Assembly (NCBI RefSeq): GCF_019048065.1
Contig: NZ_CP077291.1
Coordinates: 1,674,001-1,738,000 of the forward strand
DNA: 64,000 bases
Origin: Citrobacter farmeri
GTDB lineage: Bacteria; Pseudomonadota; Gammaproteobacteria; Enterobacterales; Enterobacteriaceae
Direction of reading: 5' to 3'
Made by a program: the position numbers and the translations under genes. This document shows, piece after piece, positions 49,116 through 63,956 of the stretch. The stretch's first letter is position 1, and each line of letters starts with the position of its first letter. The notes below the pieces were generated by a model, which was given only the letters and a program-made list of their open reading frames with translations, made no database searches and had not been told where the DNA came from.

Positions 49116-50099
49116 ATGACAGTGGAAAATAACAACATGTCCGGGCGTAGCAACGAACCGGGACAGATTGATTTAATTGATATTGTAGCTCAATTATGGC
49201 GTGGTAAGGTGACCATCATTGTTTGTGCCGTGTTCACGATTTTGCTTGCGGCACTCTATCTGGTTCAGGCAACAGAGAGGTGGACGTCAAGCGCAATCAT
49301 CACGCAGCCCGATGCAGGGCAAATCGGCAGTTATACTAATGCGATAAGCGTACTGTATGGCAAAGATGCACCGAAAATTAACGATGTACAGTCAGAGGTT
49401 ATTGGCCGTTTCAGTTCCGCTTTTTCTGCACTTGCCGAAACGCTTTCCAATCAGGAAAAGCCCGAAAAACTGACTATCGACTCATATGTTAAAGGTCAGC
49501 CTTTACCGTTGAAAATCGCTTATCAGGACAATAGCGCAGAGGCTGCGCAAAGAGCCGTTGCAAAATATATCCAACAGGTGGACGAGGTGGTTTCGAAGGA
49601 GATCAATGCCGACCTGTCAATGAGTATAGCCACCCGTATTTCCGATTTAGAGCAATCGCTGGAAGCGCAGGAAAAAGTGGCGAGAGAGCAAAAATCACAA
49701 CGTCTTGCGCAAATTAATCAGGCACTTGCTGTCGCTAAACAGGCTAACATCAAACTGCCTCAAGTTCAGCAGGCCGACCAGCTCTCCCAGGACACTATGT
49801 TTATGCTGGGGAGCGAGGCGCTTTCTTCCATGGTCAACAACGAAGCGACTCGCCCGTTAACCTTTTCCGATGACTACTACCAGACCCGTCAGAACCTGCT
49901 AGCGGTTAAGGCTCTGAAAATTGACCCGGAAAGCATTCATGCTTACCGTTATGTGATGAAGCCGACGTTGCCGATTCGTCGCGACAGTCCGAAAAGGGCT
50001 ATCACTCTGATACTGGCGGCACTGCTCGGTGGAATGATTGGTGCTGGCGTGGTGCTGGGACGTAACGCGCTGCGCGACTACAAACCCAAAGCGCAGTAA
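49116..50099 (+). CDS. wzz: Wzz, O-antigen chain-length regulator
   Basis: Inner-membrane polysaccharide co-polymerase that sets the modal O-antigen length together with Wzy. It has 327 residues: membrane helix 1 (about 31-52, KVTIIVCAVFTILLAALYLV), a long periplasmic coiled-coil part, the proline-rich MKPTLPIRRDSPKRA and membrane helix 2 (about 298-318). Start at 49116 gives MTVENNNMSG, close to the E. coli start; a GTG at 49080 would add 12 unlike residues. The periplasmic part is more diverged from E. coli WzzB than its ends, which is normal. Confidence 0.95.
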   Translation: MTVENNNMSGRSNEPGQIDLIDIVAQLWRGKVTIIVCAVFTILLAALYLVQATERWTSSAIITQPDAGQIGSYTNAISVLYGKDAPKINDVQSEVIGRFSSAFSALAETLSNQEKPEKLTIDSYVKGQPLPLKIAYQDNSAEAAQRAVAKYIQQVDEVVSKEINADLSMSIATRISDLEQSLEAQEKVAREQKSQRLAQINQALAVAKQANIKLPQVQQADQLSQDTMFMLGSEALSSMVNNEATRPLTFSDDYYQTRQNLLAVKALKIDPESIHAYRYVMKPTLPIRRDSPKRAITLILAALLGGMIGAGVVLGRNALRDYKPKAQ

Positions 50100-50114
50100 C
50101 CTGATTCATGCAAT

Positions 50115-50152
50115 AAAAAACCGGGCCTGGAATGACCACGCCCGGTTTTTTT
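50115..50152. terminator. Terminator between convergent wzz and hisI
   Basis: Stem CCGGGC...GCCCGG (50121-50126 with 50140-50145) with A-run before and T-run after, so it can serve both strands and end wzz and the his operon. Confidence 0.85.
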
Positions 50153-50163
50153 ACGCCTTAAGA

Positions 50164-50768
50164 TCACTGATGCCGCTTGCGCAGATTCTCAATGACCGTC
50201 GTCAGGTCGAGATCCTGATCCTGCAGCAGAACCAACAGGTGATACATCAAATCCGACGCTTCATTGGTCAGTTCGAAACGGTCATGCACTGTGGCTGCCA
50301 GCGCGGTTTCAACACCTTCTTCACCCACTTTTTGAGCGATGCGCTTGGTACCACTGGCATACAGCTTTGCGGTATAGGAACTCGCCGGATCGGCCGTTTT
50401 TCGCCCGGCTAACAGCTGTTCAAGTTGATACAGGAACAGCCACTGGTGGCTGGTTTCACCGAAGCAACTGCTGGTACCTTTATGGCAGGTGGGGCCGATC
50501 GGATCCACCAGTACCAACAGGGTATCGTTATCACAGTCTGGCGCAATGCTGACGACGTTCAGAAAGTTGCCCGACGTCTCGCCTTTAGTCCACAGGCGTT
50601 GTTTGGTGCGCGAGAAGAAAGTGACTTTGCCGGTTGCAAGGGTTTTATCCAGCGCGTCTGGGTTCATATATCCCAGCATCAACACTTCACCGGACACCGC
50701 GTGCTGCACGACGACAGGCATCAGTCCGTCGGTTTTTTCCCAGTCCAGTTGGCTGCGTTGTTGCTCTG

Positions 50769-50775
<7 letters not shown>
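50164..50775 (-). CDS. hisI: Bifunctional phosphoribosyl-AMP cyclohydrolase / phosphoribosyl-ATP pyrophosphatase
   Basis: Carries out histidine steps 2 and 3: pyrophosphate removal from phosphoribosyl-ATP and opening of the AMP ring. N-terminal cyclohydrolase domain (1-115, [15 protein letters not shown], the Cys/Asp metal site around DCDNDTLL and GTSSCFG), C-terminal HisE domain (about 115-203, acidic helices such as [10 protein letters not shown]). Length 203. Last gene of the his operon; its start overlaps the hisF end by 7 bases. Confidence 0.98.
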
Positions 50776-56298
<5,523 letters not shown>

Positions 56299-56303
56299 GG
56301 CTA

Positions 56304-57203
56304 TCACTCCATCATCTTCTCAATCGGCAGCACCAGAATCGAGCTGGCGCCGAGCGCTTTCAGTTTTTCCATTGTCTCCCAGAACAGGGTTTCGCTGCTG
56401 ACCATGTGCATCGCCACGCGCTGTTGATCGCCAGCCAGCGGCAGAATGGTCGGGCGTTCTGCGCCCGGCAGCAGGGCGATCACTTCTTCCAGACGCTCGC
56501 TTGGCGCGTGCATCATGATGTACTTCGATTCGCGCGCCTGGATAACGCCCTGAATACGGGTCAGCAGTTTATCAACCAGTTGCTGCTTGGCATCGGTCAT
56601 CTCGCCGTCACGCTGGATCAGGCAGGCTTTAGAGCGATAAATCACTTCCACTTCGCGAAGACCGTTGGCTTCCAGCGTCGCACCGGTCGATACCAGATCG
56701 CAGATGGCATCGGCGAGGCCCGCGCGCGGAGCCACTTCCACAGAACCGTTCAGCAGACAGGATTTAAAGGAGACGCCTTTCTGGTCGAGATAACGTTTGA
56801 GCAGGTGGGGATAAGAGGTAGCGATGCGTTTACCATCCAGCGCGGCGGGGCCATTCCAGGTTTCATCGACCGGCGTTGCCAGAGAAAGGCGACAACCGCC
56901 GAAGTCGAGGCGACGCAGCGTAAAGTAGCGCGGGTCTTCGCCCTGGGCACGGCGGTTCAGCAGTTCCTCTTCCAGAACGTTTTCGCCGATGATGCCCAGG
57001 TCAACGACGCCGTCCATCACCAGACCGGGGATATCGTCGTCACGCACGCGCAGAATATCAATTGGCATATTCTCTGCCATCGCAATCAGGCGCTGGGTGT
57101 GTAAGTTAATTTTAATCCCACAGCGGGCGAGTAATTCGCGTGAGTCATCGCTCAAACGACCTGATTTCTGAATAGCTATGCGTAAACGGGTGTTATCTAA
57201 CAT
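56304..57203 (-). CDS. hisG: ATP phosphoribosyltransferase
   Basis: First, histidine-inhibited step: joins ATP and PRPP. Long form with regulatory C-terminal domain, 299 residues. N-terminus [24 protein letters not shown]-site segment [17 protein letters not shown]-terminal ACT-like domain ending [12 protein letters not shown]. The start at 57203 is preceded by AGAGGAAAAGAG; the longer frame into the attenuator (57251) is not credible. First structural gene after the attenuator. Confidence 0.98.
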   Translation of the reverse strand: MLDNTRLRIAIQKSGRLSDDSRELLARCGIKINLHTQRLIAMAENMPIDILRVRDDDIPGLVMDGVVDLGIIGENVLEEELLNRRAQGEDPRYFTLRRLDFGGCRLSLATPVDETWNGPAALDGKRIATSYPHLLKRYLDQKGVSFKSCLLNGSVEVAPRAGLADAICDLVSTGATLEANGLREVEVIYRSKACLIQRDGEMTDAKQQLVDKLLTRIQGVIQARESKYIMMHAPSERLEEVIALLPGAERPTILPLAGDQQRVAMHMVSSETLFWETMEKLKALGASSILVLPIEKMME

Positions 57204-57248
57204 TCTCTTTTCCTCTTTATCCTGTCTGAACCTGTCTGAATTTCGCAC

Positions 57249-57287
57249 CAAAAAAAAAGCCCCCGGAAGAAATCTTCCGGGGGCTTT
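57249..57287 (-). terminator. his operon attenuator terminator
   Basis: Strong stem AGCCCCCGGAAGA/TCTTCCGGGGGCT followed, on the - strand, by a run of T. It lies between the hisL leader peptide and hisG, exactly where the histidine attenuator belongs; alternative upstream pairing would form when the ribosome stalls at the His codons. Confidence 0.97.
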
Positions 57288-57348
57288 CTCATACGTTCAT
57301 GCACCACTGGAAGATCTGAATGTCTCCCAGCACACATCGCCTGAAAGA

Positions 57349-57399
57349 CTAGTCAGGATGATGGTGATGATGGTGGTGTTTAAATTGAACGCGTGTCAT
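57349..57399 (-). CDS. hisL: his operon leader peptide
   Basis: A 16-residue peptide, MTRVQFKHHHHHHHPD, with seven consecutive His codons. Stalling at these codons when charged tRNA-His is scarce prevents the downstream terminator and turns the operon on. Start ATG at 57399, stop TAG at 57349-57351. Confidence 0.99.
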   Translation of the reverse strand: MTRVQFKHHHHHHHPD

Positions 57400-57437
57400 A
57401 AAATTCTCGATGAATGCTTATTCATTTGATGCCTTTT

Positions 57438-57467
57438 AACCTAAACCACTTTAACGCCTTAAAGCAA
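57438..57467 (-). promoter_or_regulatory. his operon promoter
   Basis: On the - strand TTGCTT (-35, 57467-57462) and TAGGTT (-10, 57443-57438) are separated by 18 bases and lie about 40-70 bases before hisL, the same arrangement as the E. coli primary his promoter. Confidence 0.7.
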
Positions 57468-57561
57468 GCGCTTTTTTTAATTCCTATTTATAGTATGAAT
57501 TGTCAGTCTTAAAACGCTGGCGTAGCCTTGTAGACATAGTGCTGGAGTCAGGAGAAAACGG

Positions 57562-58386
57562 ATGAAAAAGGTCGCAGTTGTCGGTTTAGGATGGTTAGGC
57601 ATGCCGCTGGCGATGTCACTTACTGCCAGAGGCTGGCAGGTGACGGGGAGCAAAACCACCCAGGATGGCGTGGAAGCGGCCAGAATGAGCGGGATCGAAG
57701 GGTATCCGCTACGGCTCGAGCCTGAGCTGGTGTGTGAAACAGATGACCTGGATGCGCTGATGGATGTTGATGCGCTGGTGATTACATTACCGGCTCGTCG
57801 CAGCGGTCCGGGAGAAGACTTCTATTTGCAGGCGATGCAGGAGCTGGTGGACAGTGCGCTGGCGTATCGTATTCCGCGCATTATCTTTACCAGTTCGACC
57901 TCCGTCTATGGCGACGTGCAGGGGACGGTGAAAGAGGGAACGGCGCGTAATCCAGTCACCGCCAGTGGTCGCGTGTTAAAAGAACTGGAAGACTGGTTGC
58001 ATAATTTACCGGGTACGTCGGTCGATATCCTGCGTCTGGCCGGGCTGGTAGGGCCTGGACGTCACCCGGGCCGCTTCTTCGCCGGTAAAACTGCCCCTGA
58101 CGGTGAACACGGCGTCAATCTGGTCCATCTGGAAGATGTTATCGCCGCCATCACGCTGCTGTTACAGGCACCGAAAGGGGGACACATCTATAATATATGT
58201 GCGCCTTCGCATCCTGCCCGAAATGTATTTTATCCGCAGATGGCGCGTCTGCTGGGAATGGAGCCGCCGCAGTTCCGTGATTCTGCGGATAACGGTAAAG
58301 GTAAAATTATAGATGGCAGCCGGATCTGTAATGAGCTTGGGTTTGAATACCAGTATCCCGATCCGCTGGTGATGCCGTTGGAGTAA
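57562..58386 (+). CDS. yeeZ: NAD(P)-binding SDR-family protein YeeZ
   Basis: Putative NAD-dependent epimerase/reductase with no known substrate. The 274 residues form a Rossmann fold: nucleotide motif VVGLGWLGMPLA near the N-terminus, IIFTSSTSVYGDVQG in the place of the catalytic Ser/Tyr strand, and VHLEDVIAAI towards the end. The classical Tyr-x3-Lys is not evident, so catalytic activity is uncertain. Divergent from hisL; yeeY follows after 46 bases. Confidence 0.9.
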   Translation: MKKVAVVGLGWLGMPLAMSLTARGWQVTGSKTTQDGVEAARMSGIEGYPLRLEPELVCETDDLDALMDVDALVITLPARRSGPGEDFYLQAMQELVDSALAYRIPRIIFTSSTSVYGDVQGTVKEGTARNPVTASGRVLKELEDWLHNLPGTSVDILRLAGLVGPGRHPGRFFAGKTAPDGEHGVNLVHLEDVIAAITLLLQAPKGGHIYNICAPSHPARNVFYPQMARLLGMEPPQFRDSADNGKGKIIDGSRICNELGFEYQYPDPLVMPLE

Positions 58387-58432
58387 TGCATACCGCCAGC
58401 AGTTAGTCGCCATACACCGCAAGGGGGCGTGT

Positions 58433-59362
58433 ATGAAACCACTGCTGGATGTGCTCATTATTCTCGATGCCCTTGAAAAAGAGGGCAGCTTTGCGGCGGC
58501 GTCGGCCAAACTGTATAAGACGCCGTCGGCACTCAGTTATACCGTCCACCGCCTGGAAAGCGATCTCAACATTCAGATCCTCGATCGCAGCGGTCATCGC
58601 GCCAGGTTCACGCGTACAGGACAAATGCTGCTGGAAAAAGGCCGGGAAGTCTTGCATACCGTGCGGGAGCTGGAAAAGCAGGCGATTAAACTCCACGAAG
58701 GTTGGGAAAATGAGCTGGTCATTGGCGTAGACGATACGTTCCCTTTTTCTCTGCTTGCCCCACTGATTGAATCCTTTTATCAACATCACAGCGTAACGCG
58801 TCTGAAGTTCATTAACGGCGTGCTGGGGGGATCGTGGGATGCGCTGACTCAGGGCAGGGCGGACATTATTGTCGGCGCGATGCATGAACCGCCCTCATCC
58901 AGCGACGTTAGCGTTGCGCGTCTGGGTGAACTGGAACAGGTTTTTGCTGTCGCGCCGCACCATCCTCTGGCTCAGGAGGTGGAGCCGTTGAGCCGCAGTA
59001 CCATCAAACGCTATCGCGCAATTGTGGTTGGTGACAGTTCGTCTCTCTCTTCTGCAACCGCGACGCAACTGCTTGATGACCAGGAGGCGATCACCGTCTT
59101 CGATTTTAAAACCAAACTGGAACTGCAAATCAGCGGTCTGGGATGCGGCTATCTGCCACGCTATCTGGCGCAACGCTTCCTGGAAAGTGGGGCGCTGATC
59201 GAGAAAAAAGTGGCGGCACAAATACTCTTTGAACCAGTGTGGATGGGGTGGAATGAGCAGACGGCAGGTCTCGCCAGCGTCTGGTGGCGGGATGCAATTT
59301 TAGCAAATAGTGCTATTGCCGGCGTCTACACAAAAGACGAGACAAACAAATCAAACATTTAA
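58433..59362 (+). CDS. yeeY: LysR-family transcriptional regulator YeeY
   Basis: DNA-binding regulator with unknown targets. N-terminal winged helix-turn-helix (about 1-65, EKEGSFAAASAKLYKTPSAL, then YTVHRLESDLNIQILDRSG), C-terminal substrate-binding domain (about 90-295) with QGRADIIVGAMHEPP. Length 309, standard for the family. Neighbours plaP and yeeE/yeeD are possible targets by position only. The start at 58433 follows a GGGGG-rich site. Confidence 0.92.
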   Translation: MKPLLDVLIILDALEKEGSFAAASAKLYKTPSALSYTVHRLESDLNIQILDRSGHRARFTRTGQMLLEKGREVLHTVRELEKQAIKLHEGWENELVIGVDDTFPFSLLAPLIESFYQHHSVTRLKFINGVLGGSWDALTQGRADIIVGAMHEPPSSSDVSVARLGELEQVFAVAPHHPLAQEVEPLSRSTIKRYRAIVVGDSSSLSSATATQLLDDQEAITVFDFKTKLELQISGLGCGYLPRYLAQRFLESGALIEKKVAAQILFEPVWMGWNEQTAGLASVWWRDAILANSAIAGVYTKDETNKSNI

Positions 59363-59448
59363 GAAAAAATAGTTCGCGACAAGCCTCTCATTCTCTTGTC
59401 TTTTCGCCTCATTTTAGTGCACAATGCGCCGCTTGCAAAAAATGACAT

Positions 59449-59483
59449 TAACCGACGTTTTCATACGCGTCGGTTATTTTTTT
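59449..59483 (+). terminator. Terminator hairpin between yeeY and plaP
   Basis: Stem TAACCGACG/CGTCGGTTA (59449-59457, 59468-59476) with a run of seven T. It may end yeeY transcripts, or act in a short leader RNA ahead of plaP, since promoter-like elements (TTGTCT near 59396) lie just upstream. Confidence 0.85.
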
Positions 59484-59630
59484 GCATCAAACCAATCATT
59501 CATACAAAGAGGCCGGGCTTCGTACCGGATAGATATTTACTAAAAACCGACAGTTGTTGTCGCTGAGGAATCCAGAAAATGGGGCAATTTTTTGCTTACG
59601 CGACGGCATTCGCCGTAAAGGGGAATGACC

Positions 59631-60992
59631 ATGTCGCATAACGCTACTCCAAAAACCTCTCGCGTGGAATTGCGTAAAACGCTTACGCTGATTCCGGTTG
59701 TCATGATGGGTCTTGCCTATATGCAGCCAATGACGCTGTTCGATACGTTTGGTATCGTTTCAGGCCTCACTGACGGTCACGTTGCAACGGCTTACGCCTT
59801 TGCGCTGATCGCAATTCTTTTTACTGCGTTGAGCTACGGTAAACTGGTTCGCCGTTTCCCGTCTGCAGGCTCGGCGTATACCTATGCCCAGAAATCCATT
59901 AGCCCGACCGTTGGCTTTATGGTGGGCTGGTCATCCCTGCTGGACTATCTGTTCATGCCGATGATCAACATTCTGCTGGCTAAAATTTACTTTGAAGCGC
60001 TGGTGCCGTCTGTGCCATCGTGGATCTTCGTTGTTGCGCTGGTGGCCTTTATGACCATTTCTAACCTGCGTAGCATCAAGACCGTGGCGAACTTCAATAC
60101 CCTGATTGTGATCCTGCAGATGGGTATTGTGGCGGTGATTGTTGGCCTGATCATCTACGGTGTCTCCAACGGCGAAGGGGCCGGTACGCTGACCAGCACC
60201 CGTCCGTTCTGGTCGGAAGGTGCACACGTTGTGCCGATGATTACCGGGGCAACGATTCTGTGCTTCTCGTTCCTGGGCTTCGACGGTATCTCCTCGCTGT
60301 CTGAAGAGACTAAAGATGCAGAGCGCGTGATCCCGAAAGCTATTTTCCTGACGGCGCTGATTGGCGGTCTGGTGTTCATCGGTGCCTCTTACTTCCTGCA
60401 ACTGTACTTCCCGGATATTTCTCGCTTTAAGGATCCGGATGCGTCTCAGCCGGAAATCATGCTCTATGTGGCGGGTAAAACCTTCCAGTGGGGCGTGCTG
60501 ATTTTCTCCAGCGTGACCGTTCTGGCTTCCGGTATGGCGGCACATGCAGGCGTCTCTCGTCTGATGTACGTGATGGGTCGTGATGGTGTATTCCCGACGC
60601 GTTTCTTCGGCTACATTCATCCGAAGTGGCGTACCCCGGCATGGAACGTGCTGCTGGTTGGGGCGATTGCCCTGATGGCGATTAAATTTGACCTGGTGAC
60701 GGCGACGGCGCTGATCAACTTCGGCGCGCTGGTGGCGTTTACCTTCGTGAACCTGTCTGTGATTTCACAGTTCTGGATCCGCGAAAAACGCAACAAGACG
60801 CTGAAAGACCATTTCAACTATCTGGTGTTGCCGGTCTGTGGCGCGCTGACCGTTGGCGCTCTGTGGATCAACCTGGAAGAGAGTTCTATGGTTCTGGGCC
60901 TGATCTGGGCCGGCATCGGTCTGGTGTATCTGGCTTGCGTGACCAAAAGCTTCCGCAACCCGGTTCCGCAGTACGAAGATATCGCACAGTAA
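59631..60992 (+). CDS. plaP: Putrescine importer PlaP (YeeF)
   Basis: Inner-membrane amino acid/polyamine (APC family) symporter; E. coli PlaP is a low-affinity putrescine importer tied to surface motility. About 12 membrane spans in 453 residues; family features are the first-helix break [20 protein letters not shown] and the [19 protein letters not shown] helix. I prefer the ATG at 59631 (MSHNATP, AAAGGGG seven bases upstream) to the ATG at 59625, which is too close to that site. Followed by a REP unit and a terminator. Confidence 0.96.
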   Translation: MSHNATPKTSRVELRKTLTLIPVVMMGLAYMQPMTLFDTFGIVSGLTDGHVATAYAFALIAILFTALSYGKLVRRFPSAGSAYTYAQKSISPTVGFMVGWSSLLDYLFMPMINILLAKIYFEALVPSVPSWIFVVALVAFMTISNLRSIKTVANFNTLIVILQMGIVAVIVGLIIYGVSNGEGAGTLTSTRPFWSEGAHVVPMITGATILCFSFLGFDGISSLSEETKDAERVIPKAIFLTALIGGLVFIGASYFLQLYFPDISRFKDPDASQPEIMLYVAGKTFQWGVLIFSSVTVLASGMAAHAGVSRLMYVMGRDGVFPTRFFGYIHPKWRTPAWNVLLVGAIALMAIKFDLVTATALINFGALVAFTFVNLSVISQFWIREKRNKTLKDHFNYLVLPVCGALTVGALWINLEESSMVLGLIWAGIGLVYLACVTKSFRNPVPQYEDIAQ

Positions 60993-61004
60993 TTCATAAG
61001 GTCT

Positions 61005-61035
61005 GTAGGCCCGGTAAGCGAAGCGCCACCGGGCA
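61005..61035. repeat. REP-like palindrome after plaP
   Basis: GTAGGCCCGGTAAGCG...CGCCACCGGGC, an imperfect inverted repeat like the one between manC and manB, just before the plaP terminator. Confidence 0.75.
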
Positions 61036-61038
61036 GGA

Positions 61039-61067
61039 AGCCGGAGTTAACCACTCCGGCTTTTTTT
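61039..61067 (+). terminator. Intrinsic terminator after plaP
   Basis: Stem AGCCGGAGT/ACTCCGGCT with a run of seven T. Confidence 0.92.
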
Positions 61068-61194
61068 ATGTCGTTGGTTTATTTCCAGTCATTATTCATA
61101 ACCATTTGTTCTAAATTAGAGAATTTGGTTATTGGTTCCCCGCCGCGTGGTCAGGAATAATTTCCTGATTGATATTCTTCAGGCTAACTAATTT

Positions 61195-62253
61195 ATGTTT
61201 TCAATGATTTTGAGCGGGGTTATCTGCGGCGCGTTGCTGGGTTTTGTGATGCAACGCGGTCGATTCTGTCTGACCGGTGGTTTCCGCGATATGTATATCG
61301 CCAAAAACAACCGCATGTTCTATGCGCTGCTGATCGCGATTTCCATACAGAGCGTCGGCGCTTTTGCCCTGATTCAGGCGGGGGTGATCCGCTATGATGC
61401 AGGCGCGTTCCCGTGGCTTGGCACCGTTGTCGGCGGTTACATCTTTGGGATTGGGATTGTTTATGCAGGCGGATGCGCCACCGGAACCTGGTATCGTGCG
61501 GGTGAGGGGCTAATCGGCAGCTGGATAGCACTGGTGACCTACATGGTGATGAGCGCGGTGATGCGTTCGCCTCATGCCAGCGGTTTAAACCAGACGCTCA
61601 AGACGTACAGCACGGAGCACAACTCCATTGCCGACACCCTGAACCTCTCGGTCTGGCCGCTGATTGCGGTTCTGCTGGTGGTAACGCTCTGGGTGGTCAG
61701 CAAAGAGCTGAAAAAGCCAAAACTGAAAGTGGCTTCTTTGCCGCCGCGCCGTACCGGGCTTGCACATATTTTGTTTGAAAAACGCTGGCACCCGTTCGTG
61801 ACGGCAGTGCTGATTGGTCTTATCGCACTGCTGGCATGGCCGTTGAGCGAAGCCACGGGGCGTATGTTTGGGCTCGGGATCACTTCGCCGACGGCAAACA
61901 TTCTGCAGTTCCTGGTGGCGGGAGACAGTAAATTCCTCAACTGGGGCGTTTTCCTGGTGCTGGGGATTTTCCTCGGTTCGTTCATTGCAGCAAAAGCCAG
62001 TCGCGAATTCCGCGTGCGGGCTGCCGATGCGGCAACCACGCTGCGCAGTGGTTTCGGTGGGATCCTGATGGGCTTTGGCGCCAGCATAGCCGGCGGTTGC
62101 TCTATCGGTAACGGTCTGGTAATGACAGCGATGATGACCTGGCAGGGCTGGGTTGGCCTGGTATTTATGATCCTTGGCGTCTGGACCGCGTCGTGGATTG
62201 TGTTTGTACGACCGCAGCGTAAAGCCCGTCTGGCAACCGCTGCGGCAAATTAA
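61195..62253 (+). CDS. tsuA: Thiosulfate transporter YeeE (TsuA)
   Basis: Inner-membrane protein of the YeeE/YedE family that takes up thiosulfate; relatives carry the ion past conserved cysteines. The 352 residues hold about nine to eleven hydrophobic spans and two internally similar halves. Conserved cysteines are in QRGRFCLTGGFR (about 22), AGGCATGTWYRAGEG (about 91) and AGGCSIGNGLVM (about 300). Length matches E. coli YeeE. It is followed by yeeD after 15 bases, its usual partner. Confidence 0.94.
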   Translation: MFSMILSGVICGALLGFVMQRGRFCLTGGFRDMYIAKNNRMFYALLIAISIQSVGAFALIQAGVIRYDAGAFPWLGTVVGGYIFGIGIVYAGGCATGTWYRAGEGLIGSWIALVTYMVMSAVMRSPHASGLNQTLKTYSTEHNSIADTLNLSVWPLIAVLLVVTLWVVSKELKKPKLKVASLPPRRTGLAHILFEKRWHPFVTAVLIGLIALLAWPLSEATGRMFGLGITSPTANILQFLVAGDSKFLNWGVFLVLGIFLGSFIAAKASREFRVRAADAATTLRSGFGGILMGFGASIAGGCSIGNGLVMTAMMTWQGWVGLVFMILGVWTASWIVFVRPQRKARLATAAAN

Positions 62254-62268
62254 GCGTAAGGATTAATG

Positions 62269-62496
62269 ATGGCGATTAAAAAACTGGACGTGGTCACGCA
62301 GGTTTGCCCGTTCCCACTGATTGAAGCAAAAGCTGCGCTGGCCGAGATGGCGAGCGGTGATCAACTGGTAATTGAATTTGATTGCACCCAGGCAACCGAA
62401 GCGATCCCTCAGTGGGCGGCGGAAGAGGGGCATGCGATTACGGATTTTCAGCAGGTTGGCGATGCCGCCTGGAGCATCACCGTACAGAAAGCGTGA
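62269..62496 (+). CDS. tsuB: TusA-family protein YeeD (TsuB)
   Basis: Small cytoplasmic protein of 75 residues needed with YeeE for thiosulfate use. The sulfur-carrier signature CPFPL (CPxP) carries Cys13, which should receive sulfur. I chose the second of two tandem ATGs (62269), as in E. coli; the AAGGA near 62257 fits it better. Downstream is a hairpin shared with sbcB. Confidence 0.95.
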   Translation: MAIKKLDVVTQVCPFPLIEAKAALAEMASGDQLVIEFDCTQATEAIPQWAAEEGHAITDFQQVGDAAWSITVQKA

Positions 62497-62502
62497 TAGC
62501 AG

Positions 62503-62526
62503 GCCCTCCGCCGCGATGCGGAGGGC
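62503..62526. terminator. Hairpin between convergent yeeD and sbcB
   Basis: Inverted repeat GCCCTCCGC/GCGGAGGGC with a 6-base loop in the 35-base gap. No long T-run on either side, so termination may be partial. Confidence 0.6.
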
Positions 62527-62531
62527 GAATC

Positions 62532-63956
62532 TCAGACGATCTCCTCCGCGTACTGCCACAGCGCCTTCAGCAGTGCCTGCTTCTCTTTATCATCCGCATA
62601 TTCCTGATACAACACCTGCAACTCATCGGCGTAGCGCTGTAAATATTCCGGCGTAAAGACCTGGCGACGGTGTTCCAGCCAGCGCTGCTGTTCTGCCTCA
62701 TCCAGCGTACCGGGGAAGTTACGCGCCCGGTAGTTGAACAACAGTTTCTCAATCCGCGGGTCGACAAAGGTGATATCCAGCGCCGGCAGGTTCTGCGGGT
62801 CAGTTTCCAGCACAATCTTCATCGCCGCCCGGTCAGCATCGCTGAAGAAGCCGTTATAGAGCTGGGCATCCACGTTGTCAGACGGCGTGAAAGGTTCCGC
62901 TTGCGCAAAGACAGCGACCACGTTGTCACGCACCTGCGGATTTTCACGCAGTATTTTCAGATTATCGAGACAGTGCTGACGATTAATCCCCAGACGATCG
63001 GCATCTTCGGGACGCAGCGTGTTAGCCTGCGCCAGCACCGGGCATTTATTGATGTGTACCAGCTTCAGCGGCACGGCGGCGTTATCGCCCAGATCGGCTT
63101 TGGCGGTGTACAGACGTTCGCGCAGGGTGTCGCTGTCCAGTTCCAGCAATGGCGAAATATCACCGGCCAGATCAACCATAATCACTGCATTACGGTTATC
63201 CGGATGCCAGGCCAGCGGCGCAACCCAGCTGGTGTTGCCGCGCCATGCGCCAAACATGCCAGAAACATGCACCAGCGGCTTCATTTGCGGCACATCAATC
63301 AGCGCGGCAAGCTTGTGCTTGTTGCGGTGCGTATAGAGATACTCAAACAGACGCGGCTGACGTGACTTCACCAGTTGCGCCATGGCAATGGTGGCATAGA
63401 CGTCCGCCATCGCATCGTGCGCGTTGCTGTGTTCAATACCATTCGCTTTCGTCAGATGCTCCAGGCGAAAACTGGGAAGCCCGTCGTCGTTTTCCGGCCA
63501 GTTGATGCCTTCCGGGCGCAGGGCGTAGCAGGCGCGCATAACGTCCAGCAGATCCCAGCGTGAATTATCATGCTGCCAGCTCCAGGCGTAGGGATCGTAG
63601 AAGTTGCGGTACAGCACGTTACGTGTGACCTCGTCGTCGAAACGCACGTTGTTGTAGCCAATAATGCAGGTTTTCGGCACCGTAAACAGCGCGTGGATCC
63701 GCGCGGCAAACTCCGCTTCATTGTCACCTTTCTCCCGCGCTTCCTGAGGGGTGATCCCGGTGACCATTACGGCGCCAGGCTGAGGCAAGTAGTCATCCGC
63801 AGGTTTGCAGTAAAACACCTCTGGCTCGCCGATGACATTGAATTCGCTATCGGTACGCAGGGCGGCAAATTGCGCAGGTCTGTCGAGCGCCGGGTGAACG
63901 CCAAAGGTTTCGTAATCGTGAAAAAGAAAGGTGGGTTGCTGCTTGCCGTCATTCAT
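62532..63956 (-). CDS. sbcB: Exodeoxyribonuclease I
   Basis: Degrades single-stranded DNA 3' to 5'; acts in mismatch repair and recombination. The 474 residues begin with a DEDDh exonuclease domain: FHDYETFG (Asp14, Glu16), the second-motif region IIGYNNVRFDDEV and HDAMADVYATIAM with the catalytic His-Asp. The SH3-like and helical ExoI C-terminal domains follow (about 200-474). One residue shorter than E. coli. Start ATG at 63956. The last 44 bases of the window are its upstream region and show nothing else. Confidence 0.97.
   Translation of the reverse strand: MNDGKQQPTFLFHDYETFGVHPALDRPAQFAALRTDSEFNVIGEPEVFYCKPADDYLPQPGAVMVTGITPQEAREKGDNEAEFAARIHALFTVPKTCIIGYNNVRFDDEVTRNVLYRNFYDPYAWSWQHDNSRWDLLDVMRACYALRPEGINWPENDDGLPSFRLEHLTKANGIEHSNAHDAMADVYATIAMAQLVKSRQPRLFEYLYTHRNKHKLAALIDVPQMKPLVHVSGMFGAWRGNTSWVAPLAWHPDNRNAVIMVDLAGDISPLLELDSDTLRERLYTAKADLGDNAAVPLKLVHINKCPVLAQANTLRPEDADRLGINRQHCLDNLKILRENPQVRDNVVAVFAQAEPFTPSDNVDAQLYNGFFSDADRAAMKIVLETDPQNLPALDITFVDPRIEKLLFNYRARNFPGTLDEAEQQRWLEHRRQVFTPEYLQRYADELQVLYQEYADDKEKQALLKALWQYAEEIV

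Noticed and set aside
57361..57387. Repeated ATG/GTG triplets considered as a microsatellite
   Set aside because: They are the seven His codons of the hisL leader peptide on the - strand.
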